A DNA stretch of 64,000 nucleotides from DASQFI01 sp963780895 (GTDB lineage Bacteria; Acidobacteriota; Vicinamibacteria; Vicinamibacterales; SCN-69-37). Under the pieces are notes generated by a model that was given only the letters and a program-made list of their open reading frames with translations, was not told the origin of the DNA and searched no databases. The stretch spans positions 310,001 to 374,000 of the forward strand of contig CAWAEG010000006.1 in the NCBI GenBank assembly GCA_963780895.1, written 5' to 3'. This document shows, in pieces, positions 7,820 to 16,931 of the stretch; position 1 is the first letter of the stretch, and every line of letters starts with the position of its first letter. The translations under genes were made by a program, and so were the position numbers.

Positions 7820-10426
7820 TCACCTCAACGCCCTCGTCGGATTGACGCGTGCGGCACGGCGAGCAGGCAGCCACGCGGCGACGAGCGCGATCGTGACGAG
7901 CGCGCCGGCCGCGCCGATATAGAGTCGCGGCTCGGTTGGCGAAACGCCGAACATGAAGCCCTGCAGAAGTTGCGACGCGAGCCACGCGCCGCCGAGACCC
8001 ATCATCGCGCCTGCCGCGACCGCCACCCACGCGTTTCGCATGACCAGCCGGACGACCGACGCGCCCGTCGCGCCGAGCGCGAGGCGGATCCCGATTTCGT
8101 TCGACCGCTGCGCGACAATCTGCCCGAGCAGCCCGTAGATGCCAATCGCGGCCAGCACGAGCGCCATGATCGCGAAGCTCGAGAGCAGGACCAGATCGAA
8201 CCGCCGGCTTGCCGTAGACTCCCCGACGATGTCGTCGAGCAGGCGCAATCTGGCCACGGGTTGGAGGGGATCGACCCGCCTGACCGTGGTTCGGATCGCC
8301 GCCGCGGCCGACTCGGCCGGCAGGGTCGTGCGGACGAGTACGCGCGAGGGCGGAAACGCCGACGCCGCGCTCATGACTTCGTAGACCTGGAGGGCACGGC
8401 CGGCGTCGGGCGACCCCTGGAGCGAGTCCCCGACGACACCGACGACCTCGAGGAGCGGGCCTTCGGGGACACCGAGATGGACACGCCGCCCGATCGGATT
8501 CAGGCCGGGCCACGCGGCCCTCGCGAAGTTCGCGGTGACAATCACCACACGCGCCGGCTCGTCGCGATTGAAAGTGCGCCCGCTCACGACCGCCATCCGT
8601 AACACGTCCAGGCAGTCAGGAGTAATCGTCCGCGGGAGCGCCGTGACCGGTTTCGTGGCGCCTTCCGGGATGTACCACATGGTGGCCGTCGCGTCGAACG
8701 GCACCTCGTTGATCGCGCAGACGGCGCCGACGCCCGGGACCGCCCGCAGGTGCTGGAAGAGCGACTGGAAGAACTGGTCGCGCGCGCCGAATTCCGGATA
8801 ACGCGTCTCCGGCAGGCTCACGTCGAATGCGATGACGCCGTCCGGGTCGAACCCGGGGTCCACCCGGAGGACCCTGGTGAGGCTGACGACGAGCAGGCTG
8901 GCGCAGATGACCAGCACGATCGCAAGCCCGATCTCCGCCGTCACGAGCATCGTGCGAATGCGCGACGTACCGCGGTCGCCGGTGGCGCTTCGCTGTCCGA
9001 GTTGTCCGCTGGCGGTTCCGGTCGCGCGCCACGCCGGAAGCGTCGCCGAGAGCAGCGCGCTCGCGATCGCGAGTCCGACACCGACGCCCGCCACCGTGAG
9101 ATCGGGACCTTGATCGATGGCGCGGCTCACGGCGGGAGGCCCGACGCGGGCAACCGCCCGAAGCAGCCACGATCCAACGACGATACCGACGGCCGTGCCA
9201 AGCGCCGACAGAAGCAGACTCTCGGTCAGCAGCTGACGAATCAGGCGCGGACGCGAGGCCCCGAGCGCCACGCGCACAGCGAGCTCGCGGCCGCGCGCGA
9301 CCGCCCGCACGAACTGAAGGCTCGCGAGGTTGGCGCAGGCGATGAGGAGCACCAGGCCGGCGGCGCCGGCAAGGACGATGAGTCCGGCCCGCAGCGTCGG
9401 CGCGCGCTGCTCCTGAATCGATCGGACTGTTGCCGAGAGCTTCGCGTTGGATTCCGGAAATAGGCGCGCGGCCTCGGCAGCAATCCGTTTGACGTCTTCG
9501 TCGGCTTGCTGCAGCGTGACGATCGGGTTCAACCGGCCGAGCACGCCCAGGTAGTGGGCGCGGCGATGGCCATCCGGGGCCGGGCGAATCGTCATGCCGG
9601 CCCAGAGGTCGACGCGGCCGGCCGCGGTCTGGAAGTCGGCGGGCATGACGCCGACGATCTGATACGGAAGATCGTTCAGCCGCACTGATCGTCCGAGCAC
9701 GCGGGCATCGGCGCCGAACCGCCGCCGCCAGAGCGGCTCGCTGATCACGACCGTGCGGATGTCGTCGTCGACATCGCGCGTGTCGAGGCCGCGGCCGACG
9801 AGCGGCGTGATGCCGAAGACCCTGAAATAGTCGGCGGTTACATATCGAATCTCGAGTTGCTCCGGCTCGCCGCCGCCGGTCAGATCGGTCGCGCCGCGGA
9901 ACGCCGTGAACGCGGCCAGGGCGTCGAACGATCGCGATTGCGTCTGCCAGTCGAGAAAGTTGCCCGGCGCGACCGTGTTCGGGCGGCCGTTCTCAGGCAG
10001 CTCCCACACCTGCACCAGACGCTCGGGCGACGGGTAGGGCAGCGGCTGAAGGATGAGCCGCCAGGCGACGGTGAAGATGGCGGTGTTCGCGCCGATGCCG
10101 AGCGCAAGGGTCAGCACGGCGGCCAGCGTGAAGCCCGGCGCCTTGCTCAGCAATCTCGACGCATACCTGACGTCTGTCAGCAGTGCTTCCATGAGCGTCC
10201 CTCGGGGCCGGTGAGTGAATGCCGATGTCGCGCGGCTCATCCGCAAGCGAACGAGCGACGGCAGGCCTGCGATGGTCTGGCGCCAGTACCAGAGCTTTGC
10301 GCCGAGCCGCCCGCGAGCCGTGGCCTCGCCGGCGAACGCTTCGTCCAGATCGTCGAAGAGCGAGTGCCGCAGATCGGCTGGCGCCAGCCAACCGGTGAGC
10401 CATCGAGGGAGACGGGGCGGCTTCAT
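7820..10426 (-). CDS. ADOP-type ABC transporter permease (MacB/FtsX-like)
   Basis: 868 residues. A soluble N-terminal domain of about 80 residues (PPRLPRWLTGWLAPADLRHS) marks the acidobacterial duplicated orphan permeases. Two MacB periplasmic core plus FtsX membrane units follow. The first opens with KAPGFTLAAVLTLALGIGANTAIF and contains LIACANLASLQFVRA; the second has AIGIYGLLGQIVAQRSNEIGIRLALG and ends with the usual DP/NPTRALR tail. No ATPase gene is adjacent, as is usual for these orphans, and the transported substrate is unknown. ATG 10426 overlaps the stop of the PadR gene by four bases (ATGA), so the two are translationally coupled. The frame is intact. Confidence 0.88.
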   Translation of the reverse strand: MKPPRLPRWLTGWLAPADLRHSLFDDLDEAFAGEATARGRLGAKLWYWRQTIAGLPSLVRLRMSRATSAFTHRPRGTLMEALLTDVRYASRLLSKAPGFTLAAVLTLALGIGANTAIFTVAWRLILQPLPYPSPERLVQVWELPENGRPNTVAPGNFLDWQTQSRSFDALAAFTAFRGATDLTGGGEPEQLEIRYVTADYFRVFGITPLVGRGLDTRDVDDDIRTVVISEPLWRRRFGADARVLGRSVRLNDLPYQIVGVMPADFQTAAGRVDLWAGMTIRPAPDGHRRAHYLGVLGRLNPIVTLQQADEDVKRIAAEAARLFPESNAKLSATVRSIQEQRAPTLRAGLIVLAGAAGLVLLIACANLASLQFVRAVARGRELAVRVALGASRPRLIRQLLTESLLLSALGTAVGIVVGSWLLRAVARVGPPAVSRAIDQGPDLTVAGVGVGLAIASALLSATLPAWRATGTASGQLGQRSATGDRGTSRIRTMLVTAEIGLAIVLVICASLLVVSLTRVLRVDPGFDPDGVIAFDVSLPETRYPEFGARDQFFQSLFQHLRAVPGVGAVCAINEVPFDATATMWYIPEGATKPVTALPRTITPDCLDVLRMAVVSGRTFNRDEPARVVIVTANFARAAWPGLNPIGRRVHLGVPEGPLLEVVGVVGDSLQGSPDAGRALQVYEVMSAASAFPPSRVLVRTTLPAESAAAAIRTTVRRVDPLQPVARLRLLDDIVGESTASRRFDLVLLSSFAIMALVLAAIGIYGLLGQIVAQRSNEIGIRLALGATGASVVRLVMRNAWVAVAAGAMMGLGGAWLASQLLQGFMFGVSPTEPRLYIGAAGALVTIALVAAWLPARRAARVNPTRALR

Positions 10427-10755
10427 CGCTTCCGGTCGGCGGTGTCGAGCGTGACGCCGCGCCACATCCGCATCGTGGTCGCCCGCTCGTGACGCAGCCA
10501 GTCGCGCGCCCCGCCGGTCAGCCGGTAGTGCCGGCGCGCTCGTCCGCCGCGCTCGGCGCGCGGCTCGGACCACCAGGGCTTCACGAACCGCTGCCGCTCG
10601 AGCCGGTCGAGGGCGGCATACACGGCCGCCATCGAGACATCCCGCTTCGTGCACGAGGCGATTTCCTCGCGGATCGTCACGCCGTAGGCCGTCTCCCCGA
10701 GGCGGGCCATCGCCACCAGCACCAGCATTTCCAGATGATTCGGATCCTTGAGCAT
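10423..10755 (-). CDS. PadR-family transcriptional regulator
   Basis: 110 residues with a PadR winged helix: LEMLVLVAMARLGETAYGV, IREEI, then VYAALDRLERQRFV and the wing RRHYRLTGGARDWL. It lies directly upstream of and overlaps the ADOP permease by four bases, the standard pairing for this permease group. The likely role is repression of its own operon in response to a ligand exported by, or sensed near, the permease. A palindrome 13 bases upstream of the start is a candidate binding site. Family assignment is confident; the ligand is unknown. Confidence 0.88.
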   Translation of the reverse strand: MLKDPNHLEMLVLVAMARLGETAYGVTIREEIASCTKRDVSMAAVYAALDRLERQRFVKPWWSEPRAERGGRARRHYRLTGGARDWLRHERATTMRMWRGVTLDTADRKR

Positions 10756-10767
10756 CGCCGGCTCGAT

Positions 10768-10788
10768 TTCTTCCGTGAGACGGAAGAA
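10768..10788 (-). promoter_or_regulatory. Candidate PadR operator
   Basis: TTCTTCCG (10768-10775) and CGGAAGAA (10781-10788) form a perfect 8-bp inverted repeat with a 5-base spacer, 13 bases before the padR start codon. On the minus strand a TCTAAT stretch that could serve as a -10 box lies immediately upstream, so a bound repressor would cover the start of transcription. The site is predicted from symmetry and position. Confidence 0.5.
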
Positions 10789-10830
10789 TTAGACGATATC
10801 CCACCGGGACGGTTGGCCGGTAGCGTGTTT

Positions 10831-12441
10831 TCAGCGCTGGTAGACGACCTCGCCGCCGGCGATCGTGGTCACCACGCCGGCGTCCCGCAGATCCGCCGAT
10901 GGCATGGTGAACAGATCGCGGTCGAGAACCACGACGTCGGCCAGGAAGCCGGGCGCCAGGCGGCCTTTGACCTGCTCCTCGAATGATCCATATGCCGCCG
11001 TCAGCGTATACGCGCGCAACGCTTCGTCGAGCGTGATGCGCTGGGCGGGCACCCAGCCGCCCGGATGCCGGCCGTCGAGGGTGCGTCTCGTCACGGCGGC
11101 CTGGAGGCCTTCAATCGGCGTCGGCGGGGCCACGAACCAGTCACTGCCGAAGATGACCGCCGCGCCGGCGTCGAGCAGCGACCGGCAGGCATAGGTCGTG
11201 GCGGTTCGCGCCGGGCCGATCGCGCGTTCGGCCCATCTGCCGTCGTCGATCGCGTGATACGGCTGCATGCTGGCGATGACGCCGAGCCGTCGGAATCGCG
11301 GAATGTCATCGGGACGGAGGTGCTGCGCATGCTCGATGCGGAAGCGCCGGTCCCGCGGACCGTTGTCCCGAGCGACCCGTTCGAAGATGTCGAGGAGCAG
11401 GGTGTTCGCCCGGTCGCCGATCGCGTGCACAACCGGGTGCAGGCCATGCCGATCGGCGCCGGCGATCCAGACCTCGAGTTCCTCTGGCGGCTGGACGAGG
11501 AGACCGCAGTTGTCAGGCGCATCGGTGTAGGGCTCGTGAAAGGCTGCCGTTCGCGAGCCCAGCGAGCCGTCGACGAATCCCTTGAGCGCGCCAATCCGCA
11601 GCCAGTCGTCACCGCGGCCGTCCTGGCCGCCGAAGTCACGCGACCGGACGACGTCGGCGAGCTCACGCCAGGTGAACAGCGGAACTGACGCGTAGACTCG
11701 CGTTCGCAGCCGGCCCGCATCGCGCGCGCGGCGGAAGGCGTGAAGGTCCGACCAGGTCGCCGACTGCGGTACCGAGCCCATGTGATGCACCGACGTCACG
11801 CCGCGCGCGGCGAGGTACGCCATCGCGGCGGCGAGCGCCTGATCTTCCTGAAGGGCCTGAGGTTTCGAGACGACGCGATCGACGAGCTTCATCGCGTTGT
11901 CTTTGAGGAGACCCGTCGGCGCGCCGGCCGGATCTCGCATGATCGTTCCGCCGTCGATGTCCACCGTCACGGCCGACACGCCGGCCATCCTCAGGGCGAG
12001 CGAGTTCGCGAGCGCCATGTGCCCGTCGAACCGGGTGATCCAGACCGGATGGTCGGGTGTCACGCCGTCGATCCAGGCTCGTAACGGCACGTCGCCGCCC
12101 CACGATTCGTGATCCCAGTCGCCGCCGGTGATCCACGTCCCTGCAGGGACGGTGGCGACGTACGACCGGAGCCGTTCGACGAGTTGATCCCGACTCGACG
12201 CGTCGCGGAGCCGTACTTCCGTCAGCCGGAACCCGCCCGCAAGCAGATGCAGGTGGGAGTCGATGAACCCGGGCGCGACGAGGCCCCCGCGCGCGTCCAT
12301 CTCGCCGGTTCGCCCGGCAAGCGCGCGGATGTCCGCTGTCGTTCCCACGGCCGTGACGCGATCGTCTCGAAACGCCAGCGCCTCGGCCCAGGGTCCCGCC
12401 GGATCACCGGTCCACACCCGGCCGTTGACGATGCTCGGCAT
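10831..12441 (-). CDS. YtcJ-like amidohydrolase
   Basis: 536 residues of the amidohydrolase-3 (YtcJ) group. The first metal-site motif GFIDSHLHLL is near residue 60. The barrel continues through GGDWDHESWGG, VHAIGDRAN and FRIEHAQHLRPDD to ASMQPYHA and FGSDWFVAPPTP, and the small beta domain closes with KGRLAPGFLADVVVLDRDLF. These are metal-dependent hydrolases of amide or related bonds with poorly known substrates. There is no signal peptide, so it should be cytoplasmic. It is followed on the same strand by nothing closely coupled and is divergent from the gene at 12481, only 39 bases away, so the promoters are back to back. Confidence 0.87.
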   Translation of the reverse strand: MPSIVNGRVWTGDPAGPWAEALAFRDDRVTAVGTTADIRALAGRTGEMDARGGLVAPGFIDSHLHLLAGGFRLTEVRLRDASSRDQLVERLRSYVATVPAGTWITGGDWDHESWGGDVPLRAWIDGVTPDHPVWITRFDGHMALANSLALRMAGVSAVTVDIDGGTIMRDPAGAPTGLLKDNAMKLVDRVVSKPQALQEDQALAAAMAYLAARGVTSVHHMGSVPQSATWSDLHAFRRARDAGRLRTRVYASVPLFTWRELADVVRSRDFGGQDGRGDDWLRIGALKGFVDGSLGSRTAAFHEPYTDAPDNCGLLVQPPEELEVWIAGADRHGLHPVVHAIGDRANTLLLDIFERVARDNGPRDRRFRIEHAQHLRPDDIPRFRRLGVIASMQPYHAIDDGRWAERAIGPARTATTYACRSLLDAGAAVIFGSDWFVAPPTPIEGLQAAVTRRTLDGRHPGGWVPAQRITLDEALRAYTLTAAYGSFEEQVKGRLAPGFLADVVVLDRDLFTMPSADLRDAGVVTTIAGGEVVYQR

Positions 12442-12480
12442 GGCGTAAGTGTACTGAGTGAATTACGATACCTGCCATTA

Positions 12481-14856
12481 ATGGCTCGTCGCGACGCGGC
12501 CGCGGGCGCAGGTACCCACGCCCCGGGCCACACCGCGGAGGCGCCGTTCTGGCTGCTTCCCACGCTCACCGTTCTGCTGGTCTTCTCTGGCGTGTGCGCG
12601 CTTGTCTACCAGGTGCTCTGGCTGCGCCTGCTCTCGCTCACGTTCGGCGTCACCACTCATGCGGCAAGCACGGTGCTCGCGAGTTTCATGGGCGGACTCG
12701 CGCTCGGCAGCTTTGCGGCGGGCCGCGTGGCCGATCGCGTCCGTCGCCCGCTCTTTCTATTTGGCCTGGTCGAGCTGTCGATCGGTCTGTGCGCGCTGGC
12801 GACGCCGGCGGCGCTCACGACGGTCCACGGCCTGTTCGTCCTGGTCGCGTCGAGACTGCCGGATTCGGTCGCGCTCGGCACCGTCGTCCGGCTCATTCTG
12901 TCGTTCACGGTCCTGCTCGTGCCAACCGCGCTCATGGGGGCGACGTTGCCCATCGTCGTCAAGTCGTCGCTGACGAGGCTCGATCGAATCGGTACCCGGG
13001 TGGGACTGCTGTATGCCGGGAACACCGCGGGCGCGATTCTGGGCGCTGCGCTCGCCGGCTTCTATCTCATTCCACAGATCGGGCTTCGCCGGTCGTTCCT
13101 CCTGGCGGCGTCCATCAATGGCCTGGTAGGCCTCGTCGCGATCCTGGTTGCCTGGCTCCAGTCACGTCGACGCGATCCGCCGTTCGACTCCGCCCCATCG
13201 GTGTCGCGCCCGTCCGCGTTGCCGGCGGGGAGGTGGTCACGCGAATCGCTCGTGCTCGCTGTCTTCGCCATCTCGGGGTTCGCGTCGCTCGCGCTCGAGG
13301 TCATCTGGTTCCGGGTTCTCGGCATCATGTTGGGCCCGACGAGCTACGTGTTCACGTTGATGCTCGCGGTCGTGCTCACAGGTATCGCGCTCGGCAGCGC
13401 AATCGTGACGCCGCTGATGCCGTGGCGCCAGAACTGGCTGCAGGTGCTGGCCGTGATGCAGCTCGGCGCCGGCATCGTTGCCGTTCAGTCGTTTTCGCCG
13501 CTCCGGCGGCCTCCGCAGCCGCCGGAATGGCTTCCCCCGATCCTCGGTTCCGTCGGCATCGACTTCCTGGCGACGGCGGCCACCGTGAGTAGCGCGGCGA
13601 TTCTCCCGACGGCCATCTTTTTCGGGCTCGCGTTTCCGGTCGGGCTTCGCCTGTGGGCCGGCGCCGAGGGAACGGAGCGCCACACCGCCGAGCGTGTGGG
13701 TCTGTTCTATTCGGTCAATGTCGGCGCCGCGATCCTGGGCTCCATCGCCGCCGGCTTCGTGTTGCTCCCCCAGCTTGGGAGTCGGACGAGTCTGATCGCG
13801 ATGGCAGCGCTTTTTCTCGCGTCAGGTCTGGCGCTTCAAGCGGCCATGGCCAGGAGGCAGCCGGTGGTGGCGTTGGTCGTGTCGGCGGCCGCGATCATCG
13901 TGTTTCTGATGCAGGCGCAGGCCGTCCCGGATCCGAAGGACCTGGCGCGGCGCTGGGTGCGCATCAGCGGCCCCATCCTCTGGCAGGAAGAGGGCATGCA
14001 GACGACGGTCAGCGTGTCTGGAGGCCAGACCGTCGGGAGCCGGGTCATGTACCTCGACGGCCGGCACCAGGCGAACGACACCGATTCGATGGTGTTCATC
14101 CACCGGCGCATCGGTCTGCTGCCGGTCATCCTTCATGAACATCCGCAGCGGGCACTCGTCGTCGGACTCGGCGGCGGGGTCACGCCGGGCGGCATGAGCC
14201 AGTTTCCCGGGCTGAACGTCGAGGTGGTCGAACTCTCCGACAGCGTCATCAAGGCCGCGGCCTTTTTCAGCCACGTGAACTTCGACATCCTGCGCCGCCC
14301 GAACGTCCAGGTCAGACGGGACGACGGGCGCAACTATCTGCTGCGAAGCCGGACGCAGTACGACGTCATCACGGCCGATGCGATCCTGCCGCACCACGCC
14401 GGCGCCAACAACCTCAACTCGGTCGAGTACTTCCGGCTCGTCCGCGACCGGCTCGCCGATGACGGCGTCGCGCTGCACTGGAACGGCGGCATGACCGACG
14501 CGGAGCACCGGATGATCCTGCGCGCGTTCGTCGAGGCGTTTCCGCAGGCGACGCTTTGGGGAGACGGCACGCTCATGATCGGCTCGAAGCAGCCGATGAT
14601 GGTCTCGAAGGCGCGGATCGAGGCGCTCCTCGCCAATCCCGCCTCCCGCGACGCGCTCGCGCTGATGCACGTCGCGTCGTTCGATCATCTCGTGCGCATG
14701 TTTCGCGCGAGCCCGGCTGACATCCGGGCGTACTTGGGCTCCGGAGAGGCGCTCAGCGACGATAAGCCCGCGCTCGAATATTTTGCGTCGCTGCCGCAGG
14801 CCGAGCGTGATTTTGGCCGGATTGGCCGCGACACGAGCGCACTGATTCGACCGTAG
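12481..14856 (+). CDS. Membrane protein fused to a spermidine synthase-like domain
   Basis: 791 residues. About 12-14 transmembrane helices fill residues 20-550; the first is LTVLLVFSGVCALVYQVLW, which with the LRLLSLTFG turn is characteristic of the fused MFS/spermidine synthase group. From residue 559 a Rossmann-like methyltransferase fold begins (VVGLGGGVTPGG), followed by VEVVELSD, the RRDDGRNYL aminopropyltransferase-like strand and DVITADAILP. Whether such fusions make polyamines or have another role is unsettled. ATG 12481 is chosen because upstream sequence belongs to the divergent amidohydrolase. A TACGAT box about 10 bases before the ATG hints at a very short leader. Confidence 0.82.
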   Translation: MARRDAAAGAGTHAPGHTAEAPFWLLPTLTVLLVFSGVCALVYQVLWLRLLSLTFGVTTHAASTVLASFMGGLALGSFAAGRVADRVRRPLFLFGLVELSIGLCALATPAALTTVHGLFVLVASRLPDSVALGTVVRLILSFTVLLVPTALMGATLPIVVKSSLTRLDRIGTRVGLLYAGNTAGAILGAALAGFYLIPQIGLRRSFLLAASINGLVGLVAILVAWLQSRRRDPPFDSAPSVSRPSALPAGRWSRESLVLAVFAISGFASLALEVIWFRVLGIMLGPTSYVFTLMLAVVLTGIALGSAIVTPLMPWRQNWLQVLAVMQLGAGIVAVQSFSPLRRPPQPPEWLPPILGSVGIDFLATAATVSSAAILPTAIFFGLAFPVGLRLWAGAEGTERHTAERVGLFYSVNVGAAILGSIAAGFVLLPQLGSRTSLIAMAALFLASGLALQAAMARRQPVVALVVSAAAIIVFLMQAQAVPDPKDLARRWVRISGPILWQEEGMQTTVSVSGGQTVGSRVMYLDGRHQANDTDSMVFIHRRIGLLPVILHEHPQRALVVGLGGGVTPGGMSQFPGLNVEVVELSDSVIKAAAFFSHVNFDILRRPNVQVRRDDGRNYLLRSRTQYDVITADAILPHHAGANNLNSVEYFRLVRDRLADDGVALHWNGGMTDAEHRMILRAFVEAFPQATLWGDGTLMIGSKQPMMVSKARIEALLANPASRDALALMHVASFDHLVRMFRASPADIRAYLGSGEALSDDKPALEYFASLPQAERDFGRIGRDTSALIRP

Positions 14857-14871
14857 CTAACGGAAACCGCT
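14857..14871. repeat. 15-base spacer identical to part of the 6-kb palindrome
   Basis: The gap between two convergent stop codons is exactly CTAACGGAAACCGCT. The same 15 bases form part of the right outer arm of the palindrome at 6059-6076. It is either a remnant of one repeat family or a shared terminator arm. Confidence 0.5.
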
Positions 14872-16666
14872 CTAGCGCTTCAGGAGTTTCTGAACGGATT
14901 CCGAGAAATCGACCGTGAGCGGCTTGGGCGGACCTGCCGACTGATGCTTCAGCCGGTACACCGCGAGCGGACGCGTCGGTCCGTTGCGAGAGTCTACGGT
15001 GTTCCGGAACTCGAGCTGCAGGCGATCTTCGTGTGACGCGACGAGCTGTTGGACCAGTCCCCAGTACGGCACGCGAACGGCCTCCGGCGACGAGTCAATC
15101 ACCAGATAAGTGACGTGCCGATCTTCGAGCTCCTGGATGACGGCCTGGGCCGAGCTGAACCGCATCACGAAGTTCTGGCCGTTCCAGTTGTCTGTGCCAA
15201 GCAGCTTCGACCCGCGCAGGACGAGCGGCCGCGGATGGAGCCGCCGGGTCGCGACGTCGGTGACGAGCGCGCCTTCGCCGCTCTCGTCGCTCACGATCAG
15301 CACACGCTTGCCCGCAATGGGGTCCCGGCTCTGGAGCGCGTTGACCATGTCGCGATACCCGAACGGCTTCCGCACCGACAGCTCCGGCCGCGCGAAGAAC
15401 GTCGTCACAAACAGCACGCCCACCAGCGCCGCATGGATCGTGTGATGACGTTTGCCGGCGATGAACCGCGCGGCGGTCAGAATCCCGATCCCCGCCAACA
15501 CGTACAGCGGCGCGATCGTCAGCGTCATGTACCGGATGGACGCCAGCAGATGCGGGTTCAGCAGGTGGAAGATGAACGATCCGGCGACGAGCCCGGTCAT
15601 CGCCTGGGCCAGCGGCAGCGAGGCATCTTCCTGCCATCTGCGACCCCGCCGGATCGAATAGACGATGCCAATGACGGCGGCGATGGTCGCGGATGGCCCG
15701 AGCTCCGCCCAAAGGTACGCGCAGTAATAGCCGAGGCGCGTGAGCACCAGCCGGAACGTGACCGGAGCGAAATCCCCGATGGCGGCGTCGAGCTGATACG
15801 TCAGGGCGAGCGCGGGGACCGCGAGCACGACGACAATCGCCGCCGCGAGGTAGAGGCCGGCGCGGCGCAGCAGGTCGTAGCGTCCGGTCAGCAGGATCGC
15901 CACGAAGGGCGCGAAGACGAGCGAGATGCCGTTGCCTTTCGTCAGGCAGCAGAGCGCGGTGAACAGACCGAAGAGGGCGGCGTGCCGCCAGTGCGCCGAT
16001 CGCAGGAACACGGCGAGCCAGAACGTCGCTTCGATCGCCAGCGCCGCGACGACCACGTCGAGCATGATGCTCGTCGTGAGTTCGACGACGAGGGGCGTGC
16101 TGACGAACAGCAGACTGAGCAGGAACCCGGTGGACCGGCTCGCGAACAGCGTGACAATGCGATAGAGCCGCCACGCGGCCCACGCACTGATCAAAGCCAG
16201 CAGCACCAGGGCGGCCGCCTGCGGAGGCCACTGGGGCAGCAGGAACACTCCCAGCACGACGTGAAACAGCGGCGGCCACATCCCGGGGGCGATTTTCGGG
16301 TACGAGGTGTAGTACCTCGCGCGCGTACACGATGGGATGCTGAGCCATTCCATCCGTGACGTAGTCACGGACGAGCAACCCGTTCATGAAATGCGCGGCG
16401 TCGTCCGAGTCGATGCCGTGTTCACCTCGATACGCGCCGACCGACCATTGAATGAGCAGGACGATAGCGACGAATACGATTCCCGTCAGGAGACTTCGAC
16501 GGGCTGACTCATCCTCGCGAGCCGTCACGAGGTTATCGGCGACAGCGCCGTAATAGTTCCTGGAAACATTGACTTTCTGCCCTTGACGACCGGACTTTCC
16601 GTCACCGGCAAGAACAGTATGTGGGCTCACGTGCTGCAGGTTGAGGGGATTGGTGTCGAGGGCCAC
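14872..16666 (-). pseudogene. GT39-like membrane glycosyltransferase, frame broken at 16318-16325
   Basis: Two overlapping frames together encode one family-39-type (dolichyl-phosphate mannosyltransferase-like) protein of about 597 residues. The first part, from GTG 16666, has a membrane helix (LLTGIVFVAIVLLIQW) and the catalytic-loop motif DSDDAAHFMNGLLVRDY. The second part resumes with RYYTSYPKIAPGMWPP, the next conserved block, and continues through about ten helices to a soluble C-terminal domain. The switch falls in a CGCGCGCG run, and one extra CG unit there would restore the frame. Such enzymes move a sugar from a polyprenyl carrier outside the membrane. The start codon is uncertain. 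It may be a sequencing slip, phase variation or a true pseudogene. Confidence 0.75.
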
Positions 16667-16770
16667 GGCCGTACTGCGTCATGCTGCAGTTCTCATGCCG
16701 CAAGGGCGGGCACGGATCGTTAAAAGAGCCCGCATACCTGCCGGAAAGTGCCTGTCCTCGTCGTTGCAGT

Positions 16771-16784
16771 ACTACCGCGGTAGT
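16771..16784. promoter_or_regulatory. Perfect 14-bp palindrome upstream of the GT39 gene
   Basis: ACTACCGCGGTAGT reads the same on both strands and lies about 105 bases before the presumed GT39 start. Perfect symmetry of this length is uncommon by chance and suits a dimeric regulator. No matching regulator gene is obvious nearby. Confidence 0.3.
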
Positions 16785-16842
16785 CGGATGGAGGACCTGA
16801 TAGCACCAAAGCGCTTGCCGGGAGCATGAACCACGAAGGGAA

Positions 16843-16893
16843 GACCTCGGGTTTCGTTTTTGGAAGATCAAAGCGAAAACGAAACCCGAGGTC
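16843..16893. terminator. Stem-loop terminator, GACCTCGGGTTT family
   Basis: An 18-bp perfect stem (GACCTCGGGTTTCGTTTT at 16843-16860, complement at 16876-16893) encloses a 15-base loop. It lies just past the end of the DUF4159 gene on the minus strand. It is preceded on the plus strand by GAACCACGAAG, part of another repeat family that is complete at 35949-36208. The rest of the interval 16667-16931 shows no gene. Confidence 0.65.
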
Positions 16894-16931
16894 CTAAACC
16901 CGTCACGTCAAGAGATCGAGGGCGACGGATG

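Noticed and set aside
16318..16325. Programmed ribosomal frameshift in the GT39 gene
   Set aside because: The site is a CG run, not a known slippery heptamer, and no downstream pseudoknot or internal ribosome site is evident.
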